Shown in pieces: positions 1-10,013 of a DNA stretch of 48,520 nucleotides (the stretch's first letter is position 1; every line of letters begins with the position of its first letter). The stretch comes from Betaproteobacteria bacterium (GTDB lineage: Bacteria; Pseudomonadota; Gammaproteobacteria; Burkholderiales; SG8-39), in the NCBI GenBank assembly GCA_016210745.1, contig JACQTO010000112.1:1-48520 (forward strand), in the 5' to 3' direction. The position numbers were made by a program, and so were the translations under genes. The notes beneath the pieces are model-generated. The model made no database searches and was not told the DNA's origin. It worked only from the letters and a program-made list of their open reading frames with translations.

Positions 1-6
1 ACAGGA

Positions 7-115
7 GTTTCAATCCTCGCCCGCCGCACGCGACGGGCGCAACATGAAGGCGGCGTGAAAGCGCGGCGCGACGCGGTTGTTTCAATCCTCGCCCGCCGCA
101 CGCGACGGGCGCAAC
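7..115 (-). CRISPR. CRISPR array, leader-proximal end (two repeats, one spacer)
   Basis: Two identical 37-bp repeats lie at 7-43 and 79-115, separated by one 35-bp spacer at 44-78. Bases 1-6 are the edge of a second spacer, so the array continues beyond the window. On the minus strand each repeat begins GTTGCGCCC and ends GGATTGAAAC, the usual 3' end of type I-C repeats, so the crRNA is read leftward, away from cas2. The repeat contains an inverted repeat of about 10 bp (CGCCCGTCGC / GCGGCGGGCG, one G-T pair), suitable for Cas5-type processing. A length of 37 bp is longer than the 31-32 bp I expect for I-C. Confidence 0.95.
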
Positions 116-293
116 TGCCATACAACAACTGCTTGATCCGTTGAGACAAAAACCTTTTTCCGCGCGAGGTGCCAGCCGCCGCTCTCAGACGCGAGGTCCT
201 CCCCCTCCGTGCGCTCAGGAATCATGTGTCTGCCCAATGAGATACACGTCGCGCGAACCTGGACCAAATTTCGCTTTGCTTTGACTTCGCGCA
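116..293 (-). promoter_or_regulatory. CRISPR leader region
   Basis: This is the stretch between the cas2 stop codon and the first repeat, upstream of the array in the crRNA direction. It is the expected position of the leader that holds the array promoter and the spacer-integration signals. It contains short A/T runs near 143-160 and 270-285 but is not strongly AT-rich overall. I cannot identify a convincing -35/-10 pair by eye. Confidence 0.7.
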
Positions 294-584
294 TTACACG
301 ACCAGCGGACCTTCGAAGTCCACCGACCTGAAATTCCCGAATTGCTTGATATGGAGATCTGTTGGTTCGGTCAAACGATAGAGTCGCAGGTTATCCTCCT
401 TCTCGTCGATTTCGGCAAGCAGTCGTCTTTCGAGTTCTTCGTTCTGCATTTCGTTCACCTGGCACTCGAATACCGATTTCTGCACCCGCTGGCCAATGCC
501 CTCGCACACCTTGGCCACGCGACGCAACCGCCTGCGGCCTGCGCGCGTTTCGGTCGACACGTCGTAAGTTACGATGATCAGCAT
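294..584 (-). CDS. cas2: CRISPR-associated endonuclease Cas2
   Basis: A 96-aa protein of normal Cas2 size. It starts [10 protein letters not shown], the first strand of the ferredoxin-like fold with the conserved aspartate (Asp8). The middle segment [11 protein letters not shown] is the second typical Cas2 motif. Cas2 is the dimeric bridge between two Cas1 dimers in the spacer-integration complex. It is the last gene of the cas operon, 7 bp after cas1 and directly before the leader. Identity is secure from motif, length and position. Confidence 0.97.
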   Translation of the reverse strand: MLIIVTYDVSTETRAGRRRLRRVAKVCEGIGQRVQKSVFECQVNEMQNEELERRLLAEIDEKEDNLRLYRLTEPTDLHIKQFGNFRSVDFEGPLVV

Positions 585-591
585 GAGGACC

Positions 592-1626
592 TCAGCGCAT
601 CAGGAATGGAACGTACCCTTCGATTTCGCCACGGATCGCGCGCGCAAGGAACCGAGCCTGCAGCATCGGGAGGAATCCGATCGCAACATTGGAATCCACG
701 AGAGGATGCGTAAGCAACTCCTGCTTTCGCTCCTGATAAGCGGACACTACTTCCTTGCGCGCGTCCTCTTCGAGCGTCACTGCGCCACCCGGCCGCAGCG
801 TGAAGTCGCCCGCCACGACCTGCTTGCGGTTAACGAGCGTTAGTGCCAGTCGGTCGGCCAGAACCGGCCGAAACTCCTCCATCAGATCGAGCGCCAACGC
901 GGCGCGGCCGGGCCTCACCGCATGCAGAAACCCCAATTGCGGATCGAGGCCGACACTTTCCGCTGCTGAGCGGCAGTCGTTCATCAGCATTGAATACAGA
1001 AACGACAGCAACGCGTTGAACCGGTCAAGCGGCGGGCGCCGAGTGCGCCCGGACATCGCGAATGCCTCGCGCTGGTCCGGACGCACCACGAGAGGCAGAC
1101 ACCCGAAATATCGCTTCGCCGCGTCACCCTCGAAACCGCGCAACGCCTCCAGGTCGGGAGCACGTTCCAGCCTCTGCAGCACTTGGCCCAGTTCCTCGGC
1201 AACTGCCGAGAGCGACTTCGCGTCGGTGGGCCCGGCGCTCTCCCTTGCTCCGCGCAGCAGCACCTGGCGGCAGTTGCGCACTTTCCCGGCCACGCACGCC
1301 TTGGCGATTTCCAGCACGAAGCCGGCCTCTGCAGCGCGAGCGTGGTGCGCCCGCCGGAGCAAAATATTTCCAGAAACCGGCCCTTCGAGCCGAGCCTTGA
1401 AGCGGCCGTTGCCATCAAGCAGCACCAAGCTCTTCCCGTCGTCGGCCAGACGGTGCATGAGCGCCGGGGACACCACAATGTTGCCGAAACACACGACCGA
1501 ACCGAGATGGTGCAAGGGCACCTGCAGCCGCTTTTCGTGTTCCACATCGATCCGCAGCGTGTCGTTTTCCAAATGCACGTAGGCATTCGGCGTCACCACG
1601 TAGAGCGTGTTGAGGATCTGCTGCAT
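592..1626 (-). CDS. cas1: CRISPR-associated integrase Cas1, type I-C
   Basis: A 344-aa protein with the N-terminal beta domain and the C-terminal helical catalytic domain. Metal-binding residues are visible as Glu166 ([12 protein letters not shown]), His235 ([10 protein letters not shown]) and Glu250 ([10 protein letters not shown]). Cas1 inserts new spacers at the leader end of the array together with Cas2, and in I-C also with Cas4. Its ATG overlaps the stop codon of the preceding DUF4926-like gene as TAATG, so its translation is probably coupled to that non-cas gene instead of directly to cas4. Confidence 0.97.
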   Translation of the reverse strand: MQQILNTLYVVTPNAYVHLENDTLRIDVEHEKRLQVPLHHLGSVVCFGNIVVSPALMHRLADDGKSLVLLDGNGRFKARLEGPVSGNILLRRAHHARAAEAGFVLEIAKACVAGKVRNCRQVLLRGARESAGPTDAKSLSAVAEELGQVLQRLERAPDLEALRGFEGDAAKRYFGCLPLVVRPDQREAFAMSGRTRRPPLDRFNALLSFLYSMLMNDCRSAAESVGLDPQLGFLHAVRPGRAALALDLMEEFRPVLADRLALTLVNRKQVVAGDFTLRPGGAVTLEEDARKEVVSAYQERKQELLTHPLVDSNVAIGFLPMLQARFLARAIRGEIEGYVPFLMR

Positions 1627-1844
1627 TACGCAGCGATCTGCGGCCGATAGTGCAGGACAATCAGTTGAGACGCTTCCAGCGCAGTGGACTTGTACGTGCG
1701 GCCATCGTCGTCGCAGAACTCGACCTCGAACACGTCAGGGGCAAGCACCTCCACGACGGTTCCCACCTGCCCTCGCAAGAGCTTGTGCTCGAGCAAGTCC
1801 TCGGTAAGGGCTACGACGTCCAGAAGTTTGATAGAGGTTTTCAT
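1626..1844 (-). CDS. DUF4926-like small protein inside the cas operon
   Basis: A 72-aa protein beginning MKTSIKLLDVVALTEDLLEH, followed by RGQVGTVVEVLAPDVFEVEF and ending near QLIVLHYRP. From memory this matches the DUF4926 family, a small beta-rich domain resembling KOW/SH3-like barrels; this has not been searched. No catalytic residues are evident. It starts 12 bp after the DUF6883-like gene and ends in a TAATG overlap with cas1, so it is cotranscribed and probably cotranslated with the adaptation genes. In my experience of these families the two DUF genes are often neighbours outside CRISPR loci, suggesting a two-gene unit such as toxin-antitoxin or toxin-immunity. That role is inference. 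Confidence 0.75.
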   Translation of the reverse strand: MKTSIKLLDVVALTEDLLEHKLLRGQVGTVVEVLAPDVFEVEFCDDDGRTYKSTALEASQLIVLHYRPQIAA

Positions 1845-1856
1845 TTCACCACACCG

Positions 1857-2189
1857 TCACAAGACATAACAGCTCGTCAACCTCGGGAAGTCCTCGCCGC
1901 GCCGAATGATCCAGGCCGTTCGGACTCCGGCCGATCGCCCGCGACGCGACACCGTGATATCCACCGTGTACCTTTTCCCATACTCGTCCACACCGGTTTC
2001 GACCGCATCGCCAACCTGTACGTTCGCCAAAATCGCGTCGCGCAACTCACCCGCATCCGCTGCGGTCAGGTTGAGGGCCCCCGCGAACGCTCGCGCCTTG
2101 TGCCGCCCGCGTGGATGCGCCGCATCAAGACAGTAGTCCCGCAACTTCGCGATGTCAACGACCGCCCGTTCGCAATTGGGAAGCCGCAT
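1857..2189 (-). CDS. DUF6883-like protein inside the cas operon
   Basis: A 110-aa protein starting MRLPNCERAVVDIAKLRDYC, with PRGRHKARAFAGALNL in the middle and RRGEDFPRLTSCYVL at the C-terminus. I recognise this pattern as DUF6883 from memory. The invariant-looking HPRGRHKA basic segment and the ending RRGEDFPRLTSCYVL are striking, but no function can be read from them. I chose the ATG 5 bp after the cas4 stop because it gives the family-like N-terminus; an in-frame TTG at 2198 would overlap cas4. The gene is followed after 12 bp by the DUF4926-like gene. It interrupts the normal cas4-cas1 adjacency of type I-C loci. A nuclease-like, toxin or accessory adaptation role is possible but unproven. 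Confidence 0.75.
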   Translation of the reverse strand: MRLPNCERAVVDIAKLRDYCLDAAHPRGRHKARAFAGALNLTAADAGELRDAILANVQVGDAVETGVDEYGKRYTVDITVSRRGRSAGVRTAWIIRRGEDFPRLTSCYVL

Positions 2190-2194
2190 TTCAA

Positions 2195-2824
2195 TCAATC
2201 TGGCTTGAAGAGTCCAGCACGCAGATCATGAAGCGCGCCGACCGCAGCCGTCGCCTCGGGCTGGCAACTATCCTTCAGCGAACATTCGTTGCAGCGCCTG
2301 TCATTCACCGGTGGCGGCAGGTGGCCCGCAGCGAACATAGCGCGAATTGCCGCGATGGCTTCCTCGACCGATCGGCGCAATTTCTCAGTAATCGCGACTT
2401 CGCGGCGGCGGCGCGAGCTGTGGTGATAGATCGCGCCGCGGTCAACTCGCTTGCCGGTCATCTCCTCTAGACACAGCGCCTGCGCGCAAAGTTGCAGATC
2501 ATCGTGTAGCTTGACACGTCTTCCTCCGTGCTTGTATTCGACAGGGAACACAGAGCCATCGGCGCGAAACTCGACTACATCGCACTTCCCGATCAACCGC
2601 AGGCGGTCGGACCATACAGGTAAGGCTCGCTCTGCGCGTGCGCCTGCCTGTGCCTCCCAACCCGGTTCGTCCACCTGGCGGTGCACCGCATGGCCTCGCA
2701 TGGTGTGAATGTTGTCGCCGAACGCCTGCTCAATGTGGATAAGAGCGCATTGACGCGGACAGTATGCGTAATGTTCGATCGCCGAGACCATAATCGGGTC
2801 AGCATCTTCGGCGTCGCCCGCCAT
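2195..2824 (-). CDS. cas4: CRISPR-associated exonuclease Cas4
   Basis: A 209-aa RecB-like nuclease with an iron-sulfur cluster site. One cysteine is N-terminal (Cys22 in AYCPRQC) and three are C-terminal (Cys178, Cys181 and Cys187 in CNECSLKDSC). Nuclease residues are visible as His48 (GHAVH), Asp82 (GKCDVVEF), Glu96 and Lys98 (PVEYKHG). Cas4 trims prespacers and selects PAM-containing ends for Cas1-Cas2. The ATG at 2824 overlaps the cas7 stop as TGATG; a TTG one codon upstream is possible. In usual I-C operons cas1 would follow directly, but here two other genes intervene. Confidence 0.96.
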   Translation of the reverse strand: MAGDAEDADPIMVSAIEHYAYCPRQCALIHIEQAFGDNIHTMRGHAVHRQVDEPGWEAQAGARAERALPVWSDRLRLIGKCDVVEFRADGSVFPVEYKHGGRRVKLHDDLQLCAQALCLEEMTGKRVDRGAIYHHSSRRRREVAITEKLRRSVEEAIAAIRAMFAAGHLPPPVNDRRCNECSLKDSCQPEATAAVGALHDLRAGLFKPD

Positions 2825-3753
2825 CAACTTACCTTCGCCTCCAAGCTCACGCCTTGAGGCAATTCCTTGGCGTTGACTGTCACTTTGTAATCCGCGAAAC
2901 TCCGCGGCACTGCGACACCATCGGCCTTCACCGCGTTGACGCGGGAAAACAATGCGTGTGCCGGCGCATTGCCAAGTTCCGATTCGTGCTTAAAGACAAA
3001 GAGCCCTCTCGTCGACATTTCCCCCCGCGCAGCGGATCGGTCATGCTCGAACATGTTCGCGAGGGCCTCCCACAGCAACTCCAGGTCATCTTCCCCGAAA
3101 CCGGTCTGCTTTGCCAGAAACGACGACACAAACCCATGCGCCACATAGAGGCCGTACGGCACGGTGAATTTGCGGCCCATGGTCCGATTATCGCCGCCCT
3201 GCTTCTCCGCCTCTGCTGCCGTCGCTACCGCCATTCGGGTGATGGAGTGTTCCAAAGTGACAATCGGGTCGACGGAGCGAGCAAACGTAATCTGTATGGG
3301 TCCGCGCACCTGGCCACAATTAATGCCTAGGGACATAACAGCACCGAACGTTCGCACGTCATAGAAATTCCGGCACATCCAGTCCCGCGCACTTTCGACT
3401 CCCTCGCCGCCCTTGCGCTTCTTATCATCGCCTTTAAGTAATTCTGATCGGCCAACGCCAATGTAAGCGCGCTCATGCTGCTCGTTAAGAATAGCTTTTT
3501 CCCTCACGTAGATTTCAAAACGCTTGTCCGCTCCCCGGAGCTGGCTGACGAATGATTTATCCTGATCACGCCCCTTTGTCATGGCGACGTAGTTCCGAAC
3601 TTTTCGCTTGATGCTTACGTCCGTCACGAGGCCTCGCCCGGTTTCGGCATCCAGCCGCGGTAAATTCCCTGCGTCCGGATCGCCATTCGGGTTGCCGTCC
3701 TTCACGTCGAAAATCAGGACGAAGTCGTAGCGGTTCTTGATCGCTTCAGCCAT
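2824..3753 (-). CDS. cas7: Cascade backbone protein Cas7 (Csd2), type I-C
   Basis: A 309-aa protein with the typical Csd2 start ([20 protein letters not shown], then GNLPR) and the internal GVDYG-like region replaced by [11 protein letters not shown]. Cas7 forms the filament along the crRNA in the I-C interference complex. A good ribosome-binding site, GGGAGAAT, lies just before the ATG and inside the end of cas8c; the two genes are 2 bp apart. Length and start are typical for the family. Confidence 0.96.
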   Translation of the reverse strand: MAEAIKNRYDFVLIFDVKDGNPNGDPDAGNLPRLDAETGRGLVTDVSIKRKVRNYVAMTKGRDQDKSFVSQLRGADKRFEIYVREKAILNEQHERAYIGVGRSELLKGDDKKRKGGEGVESARDWMCRNFYDVRTFGAVMSLGINCGQVRGPIQITFARSVDPIVTLEHSITRMAVATAAEAEKQGGDNRTMGRKFTVPYGLYVAHGFVSSFLAKQTGFGEDDLELLWEALANMFEHDRSAARGEMSTRGLFVFKHESELGNAPAHALFSRVNAVKADGVAVPRSFADYKVTVNAKELPQGVSLEAKVS

Positions 3754-3755
3754 GT

Positions 3756-4121
3756 TTATTCTCCCTGGTTGGTATAGGTGGACTTGTCCATCCGTTGATG
3801 GTAGTAGCCGATGGCGAACCGGCCTTGGTTATCCAGCGGCAAATGTGGTGGAAATGCGGGGGATAGCCCGTTCACGATTTCGCCGATCAGCTTTTCCAGA
3901 TTGACTCGCCTGCCCGGGTTCTCAAGCTTGGCGAGGTGGTGGTTTTTTAGCCGCATGAGATTCGGAAACACTGCAGCCGGTGTGCTGGACGCAGCCCCGT
4001 AGAATCGATCCCGGATCGTGGCATTGATTCCCGGATTTGCCTCCTCCTGAACGCGCTCCAGCACGGCGAAAAGGCGGCCCAGGCGGTAGCCGGGGTTCAG
4101 GTTTTCCTTGTCTAAGGACAC
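3756..4121 (-). CDS. cas11c: Probable small subunit Cas11c from an internal start in cas8c
   Basis: Known biology: type I-C cas8c genes contain an internal translation start that yields a small subunit of about 120 residues. Here, inside cas8c and in the same frame, a strong Shine-Dalgarno sequence AGAAGGAG (4128-4135) is followed by ATG at 4127 with zero spacing and GTG at 4121 with 6-nt spacing. Initiation at GTG would give 121 aa beginning (M)[14 protein letters not shown] and sharing the cas8c stop. The GTG is favoured because of spacing; the ATG product would be 123 aa. The match to expected size and position supports the call, but it is inferred from sequence only. Confidence 0.65.
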   Translation of the reverse strand: MSLDKENLNPGYRLGRLFAVLERVQEEANPGINATIRDRFYGAASSTPAAVFPNLMRLKNHHLAKLENPGRRVNLEKLIGEIVNGLSPAFPPHLPLDNQGRFAIGYYHQRMDKSTYTNQGE

Positions 4122-5489
4122 GGTCATCTCCTTCTCTGTCAAATCTGATCTTCGATTCAGGCAAGCCTTTAGGATGGCCGCCCTTGGATAACTGATTTCA
4201 TGCTCAGCACGAATACGACGTAGCGCTCCTTGCATTAGAGTATCCGGGTAAGGAAGACCGGCGAGAATCGCCCGCATTACCTCCCCGCCAAGATTCGGCG
4301 CAAGGTTGTCAGCTTTCCCTTGAGCCGCCGAGGCGACGAGCAAACGAAAGATCGACAGGTAAAGTTTGTCGTGGGCACCATGCACGATTTCAACGTCATG
4401 AAAGTGGCGAACAATTCGAACCGCCATTTCGGCGACAGTGCCGACGTGCCAGAAGCGGATGGCAATGCGAGCAGCGTTGGGTGATAGTCCAAGAACGAAA
4501 AAGCGGCTCTTATCATCGAGAAACGGGCCTACACCGTGCCGCGCAGCCTGCAATAGTGCGGTCACAGCACGGACTCCACGGTCGGGATCGTCCTTGGGCG
4601 GCTCGTCGAAAAACGATGAAAACTCGTTTTCCAGGCTACTATCCCGTTCGGCCCAGAACACCGTCGTGGCGTCGCCGACTTGTAGCTTCTGCGGACTGTC
4701 GCGGCGAAGAAGGTGGTTAAGCGCAGTGGTGTACGCGAAGGCAGCGCGCTTGCCAACCGGGGCGTTGGCCCCCCGCTCTTTGCCAAAGGAGCGGAAGGCG
4801 TCCAGGTTAAAAGAAATAACGTTAGCACCGCTCGATTGAGCATCGCGCACCCCCTTGATTGATGGATGCAGCCGCTCAATTTCATCTTGTGCGCCGGTGA
4901 CCATACAGGTTCCCGTACTCGTGGCTGGAGTTGGCGCCCCCAACGCCTGCCGCACGACTCGTCTCTGACACACTAGACCAACATCCCCTTGAAGTCGAAA
5001 GGTAACGTTGGGGTTGGATTCGCCAATCTCACGCCCGATGTCCGTAAGTTCGAGTCCCGCCTTGAGGTCGGTACTTGTGAGGAATTTCAGAACAGCTTGT
5101 ACACCCTCATCTGACAACGGTTCGGGCGGCAGTGCGCGAATTGCCGCGAGGAAGGCCTCGTTCATTCCTGCGAGGCGTACCCGGTATTCGTCTTCTCTTC
5201 CCTTGCCTCCCTGTTCCGCCAGTTTCTTCGGATCCGGGAGGCCGAGTACGTACTCCGCATTTCCCCATAACAGGTTTGCTGCAACGTTTACGGACTTCTT
5301 TACGCCCTGGGGAACAAGAAAGCTTCTTGCAACCTTCTTCTTCCCTCGGGATTCGCGCGTATCCTCAATTTGGATTACATTCCCGTCCGAACTGAGTTCG
5401 AATATGAAAGGGATCTCCTTGCTCTCGAAGCCACCTTTAGGCAAATCCGGCTTCCGCTCATAGTAATCGTACAGCGCCTGAAGAATCAT
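3756..5489 (-). CDS. cas8c: Cascade large subunit Cas8c (Csd1), type I-C
   Basis: A 577-aa protein beginning [20 protein letters not shown], a typical Csd1 N-terminus. Cas8c recognises the PAM and recruits Cas3; it is the signature protein of type I-C. The ATG overlaps the cas5 stop as ATGA, so the two are translationally coupled. The C-terminal ~120 residues probably also form the separate small subunit Cas11c from an internal start (separate entry). No frameshift or missing region is apparent. Confidence 0.96.
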   Translation of the reverse strand: MILQALYDYYERKPDLPKGGFESKEIPFIFELSSDGNVIQIEDTRESRGKKKVARSFLVPQGVKKSVNVAANLLWGNAEYVLGLPDPKKLAEQGGKGREDEYRVRLAGMNEAFLAAIRALPPEPLSDEGVQAVLKFLTSTDLKAGLELTDIGREIGESNPNVTFRLQGDVGLVCQRRVVRQALGAPTPATSTGTCMVTGAQDEIERLHPSIKGVRDAQSSGANVISFNLDAFRSFGKERGANAPVGKRAAFAYTTALNHLLRRDSPQKLQVGDATTVFWAERDSSLENEFSSFFDEPPKDDPDRGVRAVTALLQAARHGVGPFLDDKSRFFVLGLSPNAARIAIRFWHVGTVAEMAVRIVRHFHDVEIVHGAHDKLYLSIFRLLVASAAQGKADNLAPNLGGEVMRAILAGLPYPDTLMQGALRRIRAEHEISYPRAAILKACLNRRSDLTEKEMTVSLDKENLNPGYRLGRLFAVLERVQEEANPGINATIRDRFYGAASSTPAAVFPNLMRLKNHHLAKLENPGRRVNLEKLIGEIVNGLSPAFPPHLPLDNQGRFAIGYYHQRMDKSTYTNQGE

Positions 5490-6223
5490 CCCCGCACCTC
5501 CACGTTTTCCAGCTCGATCACCCCTTTCTTCATCTCGGCCCTGAAGAAATGCGGCTTGGGGTCGGCCAAGTCGGAAAAATCGAGGTCATGAAGCATCCAG
5601 CCGAGATCGCGGGTTTCATCGATAGGTGATCGTTCAGCACCGACGTCAATGACCGGACGGAAAGCGCAGGCAAATTCCCTGCAGCCAAGGTACGGCTGAT
5701 TTACACATTGTCCCTTCTCAGCCCGGCGCTCGAACATGCTCAGAAACTTGGCTAAATTGTTGTCTGGCAGTGCGTTCAGGTCCTCCTCACCTCGGTTGAT
5801 GCGATACCTGGAGAGGTGCGGGAAGTTCCCCTTGTGAAATCGCGGATCGCGCAATTCGAAATGGGCATGGATCCGGTAGGCCACGTCCCGCAGGAACAGT
5901 CCCGCCCGCTGCTGGCGCTCGTCTTCCACGAAAATTCCTAGATCGCCGCTCCCGGCGTTCATGGCCACTTCAATGCTTCGGGTGGAAGCGACAGCGCCCA
6001 CTTCGTTACGGCGCACGTTGATCCAGCGGATTGGATTTAACACTTCGATCTTCGTCACCCGCCAGCGAATAGCAGGTTTCCAAAGAATAGCTTCAAATAC
6101 AGCCCGCGCCGCGGAGGGCGTCATCACGTCGTAGGACACGCGCTCCACTTTCATTTCCGGACGCGTGAAGCACGCAAAGTCGCCCAAGATTTCCAAACAG
6201 TAGGTCTTCAAGCTCACCCCCAT
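5486..6223 (-). CDS. cas5c: Cas5c (Cas5d), crRNA-processing Cascade subunit
   Basis: A 245-aa RAMP-type protein with the Cas5c-like stretch GDFACFTRPEMKVERVSYDV and then TPSAARAVFEAILWKPAIRW. In type I-C this subunit both caps the crRNA 5' handle and cleaves the precursor at the repeat hairpin, replacing Cas6. No cas6 gene is present in the locus, which is consistent. The gene starts 26 bp after cas3 and overlaps cas8c by ATGA. Confidence 0.95.
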   Translation of the reverse strand: MGVSLKTYCLEILGDFACFTRPEMKVERVSYDVMTPSAARAVFEAILWKPAIRWRVTKIEVLNPIRWINVRRNEVGAVASTRSIEVAMNAGSGDLGIFVEDERQQRAGLFLRDVAYRIHAHFELRDPRFHKGNFPHLSRYRINRGEEDLNALPDNNLAKFLSMFERRAEKGQCVNQPYLGCREFACAFRPVIDVGAERSPIDETRDLGWMLHDLDFSDLADPKPHFFRAEMKKGVIELENVEVRG

Positions 6224-6249
6224 TCATTCTCACTCGTTGTCCGGGGCAT

Positions 6250-8460
6250 CTAGATCACCAGTTGCGCCGCATCCAGCTTGCTATCCGTGATCACTCCCAG
6301 GTTGGTATCGTAAAGTGTGTCCACGACCTGGGCGTAGATTCCAGGCTGGATCTCGCGAACTTCGCACGTATTGAGAAGCCGCTCGACCGCACGACGCGGT
6401 AAGTTCACCGAAAAGCGTTGCAACTTCCGCATCAGCCAGCGTTCCGGCCCGTCTTTTTCCACCTTACCGATAAGCACACGGCTGTCGTCCCACCAGACCA
6501 AAACGGGGAGCGTATCGGTGTCGTCAACAAATTGAAATCTCTCCGCAGCGGTACGAAACTGAATTTTCAATTCAGCCGCGTCCTTCATAAGGAGATCCAC
6601 GATGTTTCCCTCATCCCAATTTGGCGCATCAAGATAAAACCGCTCGAAATAGCGAGTGAATGTGGTACGCGCCATTGGATCGGCGTCGGTCCCCGCGAGC
6701 ACGCTCACTGCGGCCTGTTCGGCCCGGCGCAATTGCCCAGGGGGCGCCGAGTGCTCGGGAACGAACACCACGACTCGCCCGCTTTCGAGCAGGCTTTCGC
6801 GGTTGCAGCGCCCGGCCGCCTGTGCGATGGAATCCAGCCCTGCCATCGCCCGGTAGACAACCGGGAAATCCAGATCGACGCCCGCCTCGACAAGCTGCGT
6901 GGACACGACCTGCGTCGGCTCGTTCTCCGCAAGTCGGTCCTTGATCTGCCCGATCACCTGTGACCGATGCGCACCACACATTGCGGCAGATAGATGCACT
7001 GCCCCTTCTGGCATGCGCCGCCACAGTTCTCGGCAATTCGACCTGCTGTTGACAATCGCAAGCACGCAGTCATGCATCGAGACCTCTTCTGCGATTTCGT
7101 CCCACGACCGACGCGCGTGAAAGTCCGCCGGCAAAACTACCTTTACCCGATCGAGCGCGGAATACAAGGCATCAGGATCGTCCATGATTTCTCGTACGCC
7201 GACCAGGCCTCGCAATTCGCGCCCAAAGCTCTTCACTTTCTCCAACGCCGGTTGCGTAGCAGTGCACAGTACTAGCGTCACACCATATTGGCTAACGAGG
7301 AGGTTCATTACATCAAGGACAGGCTGGAGCAGTTCGGGCGGAAGCAGCTGGGCTTCATCTAGAACAATTACACTATTCATAACGTTGTGCAACTTACGGC
7401 ATCGCGAAGTTCTCGCCGCAAACAGGGATTCAAAGAGCTGGACGTTGGTCGTCACGATGAGCGGCGCGTCCCAGTTTTCGGCCGCAAGCCGGCCTCTTGC
7501 GGTTACGTTGTCCGGATCGAGCGCGCTGTGATGCTCAATGACGTTGTCGCCGAAGACTTCGCGGTAGATTTCCGCCGTCTGCTCGATGATGCTGGTGTAG
7601 GGGATGGCGTAGATCACGCGCCGCTTGCAATGGTGTATCGCGTGAATCAGCGCAAAAGCGGTGCTCGCCAACGTCTTGCCGCCACCAGTCGGAACGGTAA
7701 GGGTGAAAATACCGGGCGCAAGACTGGCCCTCTCCCGGCACTGCCGCAGCACTTCGGCGCGAACGCGATTCACCGGCGTCGGGCGTGCCCGCTCAAAGCG
7801 AGCCATGTATGCATCGAAACGCTGGAGCAACGTGTCGAGCGGTTCGTGGTCGCCGCGCGAAGTCGCTTGGCCTGGGTTCATGAACGCCTCGGTGTCGAGG
7901 AAATCCGCATCCACAAGACACGAAAACAGCATTCGCAACCAAAGATGGGCGCCTTCCGCCCCGCCTGGAATCTTCCCAGCTGGCTGCAGGATGCTTTCCG
8001 GAATAGCCTTCCCGGGCAGTGCGTCTACGTGTCGACGATCCGAGAGCCGATTAGAAAGCGAGGCGGTAGCGTTCTGGTCCCCATACCAGTCGGGAAGGCC
8101 AGCGTGGTGACCTGCAATCAGGTACGCCAACGGACGGCCCTTAGGCCCCAGCCTGTCGCAGGCATGAATTGCGCCCGCCGTGGAATGGTTGACCTTACCG
8201 GGTGTACCCTCGATGTGCGCCTCCCCACGCTCATATCCGCTCGCGGATCTTATATAGCGCTGAAATTCGGCGCTGTATTTCCCAAGGTCGTGCCACCGCC
8301 CTGCGAGCCGTGCCCAACCTGATGCATCGAATGCCCCCGCGTAATTGGCCGCCAACTCTCCGACGGCGTGCAAGTGTTCTTCTAAGGAATGTTCATGCCA
8401 TACACCGTGCTCATCCTGACGCACGTGTGCAAGCGGCGAGGTCGGATAATCGTCCTTCAC
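6250..8460 (-). CDS. cas3: Cas3 helicase-nuclease, type I-C
   Basis: A 736-aa protein. The N-terminal HD nuclease has RWHDLGK (His57, Asp58), later NHSTAG and AGHHAGLPDW. The helicase part has Walker A TVPTGGGKT (about 255-263), motif II VLDEAQLLPPEL (DEAQ at 368-371) and motif VI QAAGRCNRE. Cas3 unwinds and degrades target DNA after Cascade binding. The start codon is GTG. It is the first cas gene of the operon, 75 bp downstream of a WYL regulator on the same strand. The protein appears complete. Confidence 0.96.
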   Translation of the reverse strand: MKDDYPTSPLAHVRQDEHGVWHEHSLEEHLHAVGELAANYAGAFDASGWARLAGRWHDLGKYSAEFQRYIRSASGYERGEAHIEGTPGKVNHSTAGAIHACDRLGPKGRPLAYLIAGHHAGLPDWYGDQNATASLSNRLSDRRHVDALPGKAIPESILQPAGKIPGGAEGAHLWLRMLFSCLVDADFLDTEAFMNPGQATSRGDHEPLDTLLQRFDAYMARFERARPTPVNRVRAEVLRQCRERASLAPGIFTLTVPTGGGKTLASTAFALIHAIHHCKRRVIYAIPYTSIIEQTAEIYREVFGDNVIEHHSALDPDNVTARGRLAAENWDAPLIVTTNVQLFESLFAARTSRCRKLHNVMNSVIVLDEAQLLPPELLQPVLDVMNLLVSQYGVTLVLCTATQPALEKVKSFGRELRGLVGVREIMDDPDALYSALDRVKVVLPADFHARRSWDEIAEEVSMHDCVLAIVNSRSNCRELWRRMPEGAVHLSAAMCGAHRSQVIGQIKDRLAENEPTQVVSTQLVEAGVDLDFPVVYRAMAGLDSIAQAAGRCNRESLLESGRVVVFVPEHSAPPGQLRRAEQAAVSVLAGTDADPMARTTFTRYFERFYLDAPNWDEGNIVDLLMKDAAELKIQFRTAAERFQFVDDTDTLPVLVWWDDSRVLIGKVEKDGPERWLMRKLQRFSVNLPRRAVERLLNTCEVREIQPGIYAQVVDTLYDTNLGVITDSKLDAAQLVI

Positions 8461-8535
8461 AGGGGACTCACATCGAATAATATTGATATTCTGAAGTCCG
8501 TCAGTCTCAAAACACGCGACTGCCCGTGCAACCCG
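8461..8535 (-). promoter_or_regulatory. AT-rich gap before cas3 with an imperfect palindrome
   Basis: This gap between the WYL regulator stop and cas3 contains, at about 8474-8490, GAATAATATTGATATTC, an AT-rich imperfect inverted repeat (GAATA...TATTC) that stands out from the surrounding GC-rich DNA. It could hold the cas promoter or an operator for the adjacent regulator. No clear -35/-10 pair is visible, so the call is tentative. Confidence 0.4.
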
Positions 8536-9546
<1,011 letters not shown>

Positions 9547-9554
9547 TTACTTTG

Positions 9555-10013
9555 TTATCGCCCGACCCCGCGGTTGGCCAGCCCATCCGCGCGCTCGTTT
9601 TCCGGATGTCCGGCGTGGCCTTTTACCCAATGCCAGCGAATCTCGTGCTTGCCCGTCAGTTCGTCAAGCCGCTGCCATAGATCCTGATTCTTCACCGGCT
9701 TCCTGTCGGCGGTGCGCCAGCCGCGCCGCTTCCAATTGCTCAGCCACTCGCTGATCCCCTTGTGGACATATTGGGAATCGGTGTAGATCTCGACACGGCA
9801 GCCGCGCGTGAGCGCTTCCAGCGCTCTTATCACCGCGGTCAATTCCATGCGGTTGTTGGTGGTCTCGGGCTCACCGCCGAAGAGTTCCTTCTCGCGCGCG
9901 CCGAACTTCAGCAGCGCGCCCCATCCACCGGGCCCCGGATTGCCCTTGCAGGCGCCATCGGTGTATATCCGTACCGCGCTATCTGCGCTCGACCCGGCGG
10001 ACATGGATGACAT
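9555..10013 (-). CDS. rnhA: Ribonuclease HI
   Basis: A 152-aa RNase HI that degrades RNA in RNA-DNA hybrids. Catalytic residues are visible: Asp19 ([14 protein letters not shown]), Glu57 (NNRMELTA), Asp79 (YTDSQYV) and Asp143 (NERADGLA), with His133 in [11 protein letters not shown]. The first ATG gives a 13-residue N-terminal tail; an ATG three codons later is equally possible. The start lies inside the end of the upstream methyltransferase (35-bp overlap), a common rnhA arrangement in betaproteobacteria. Confidence 0.97.
   Translation of the reverse strand: MSSMSAGSSADSAVRIYTDGACKGNPGPGGWGALLKFGAREKELFGGEPETTNNRMELTAVIRALEALTRGCRVEIYTDSQYVHKGISEWLSNWKRRGWRTADRKPVKNQDLWQRLDELTGKHEIRWHWVKGHAGHPENERADGLANRGVGR

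Noticed and set aside
82-294. A 70-codon frame starting in a TAATG overlap with the cas2 stop and running through the leader into the first repeat
   Set aside because: It ends inside the CRISPR repeat and occupies the leader position; the protein has no recognisable features. The TAATG overlap is probably chance.
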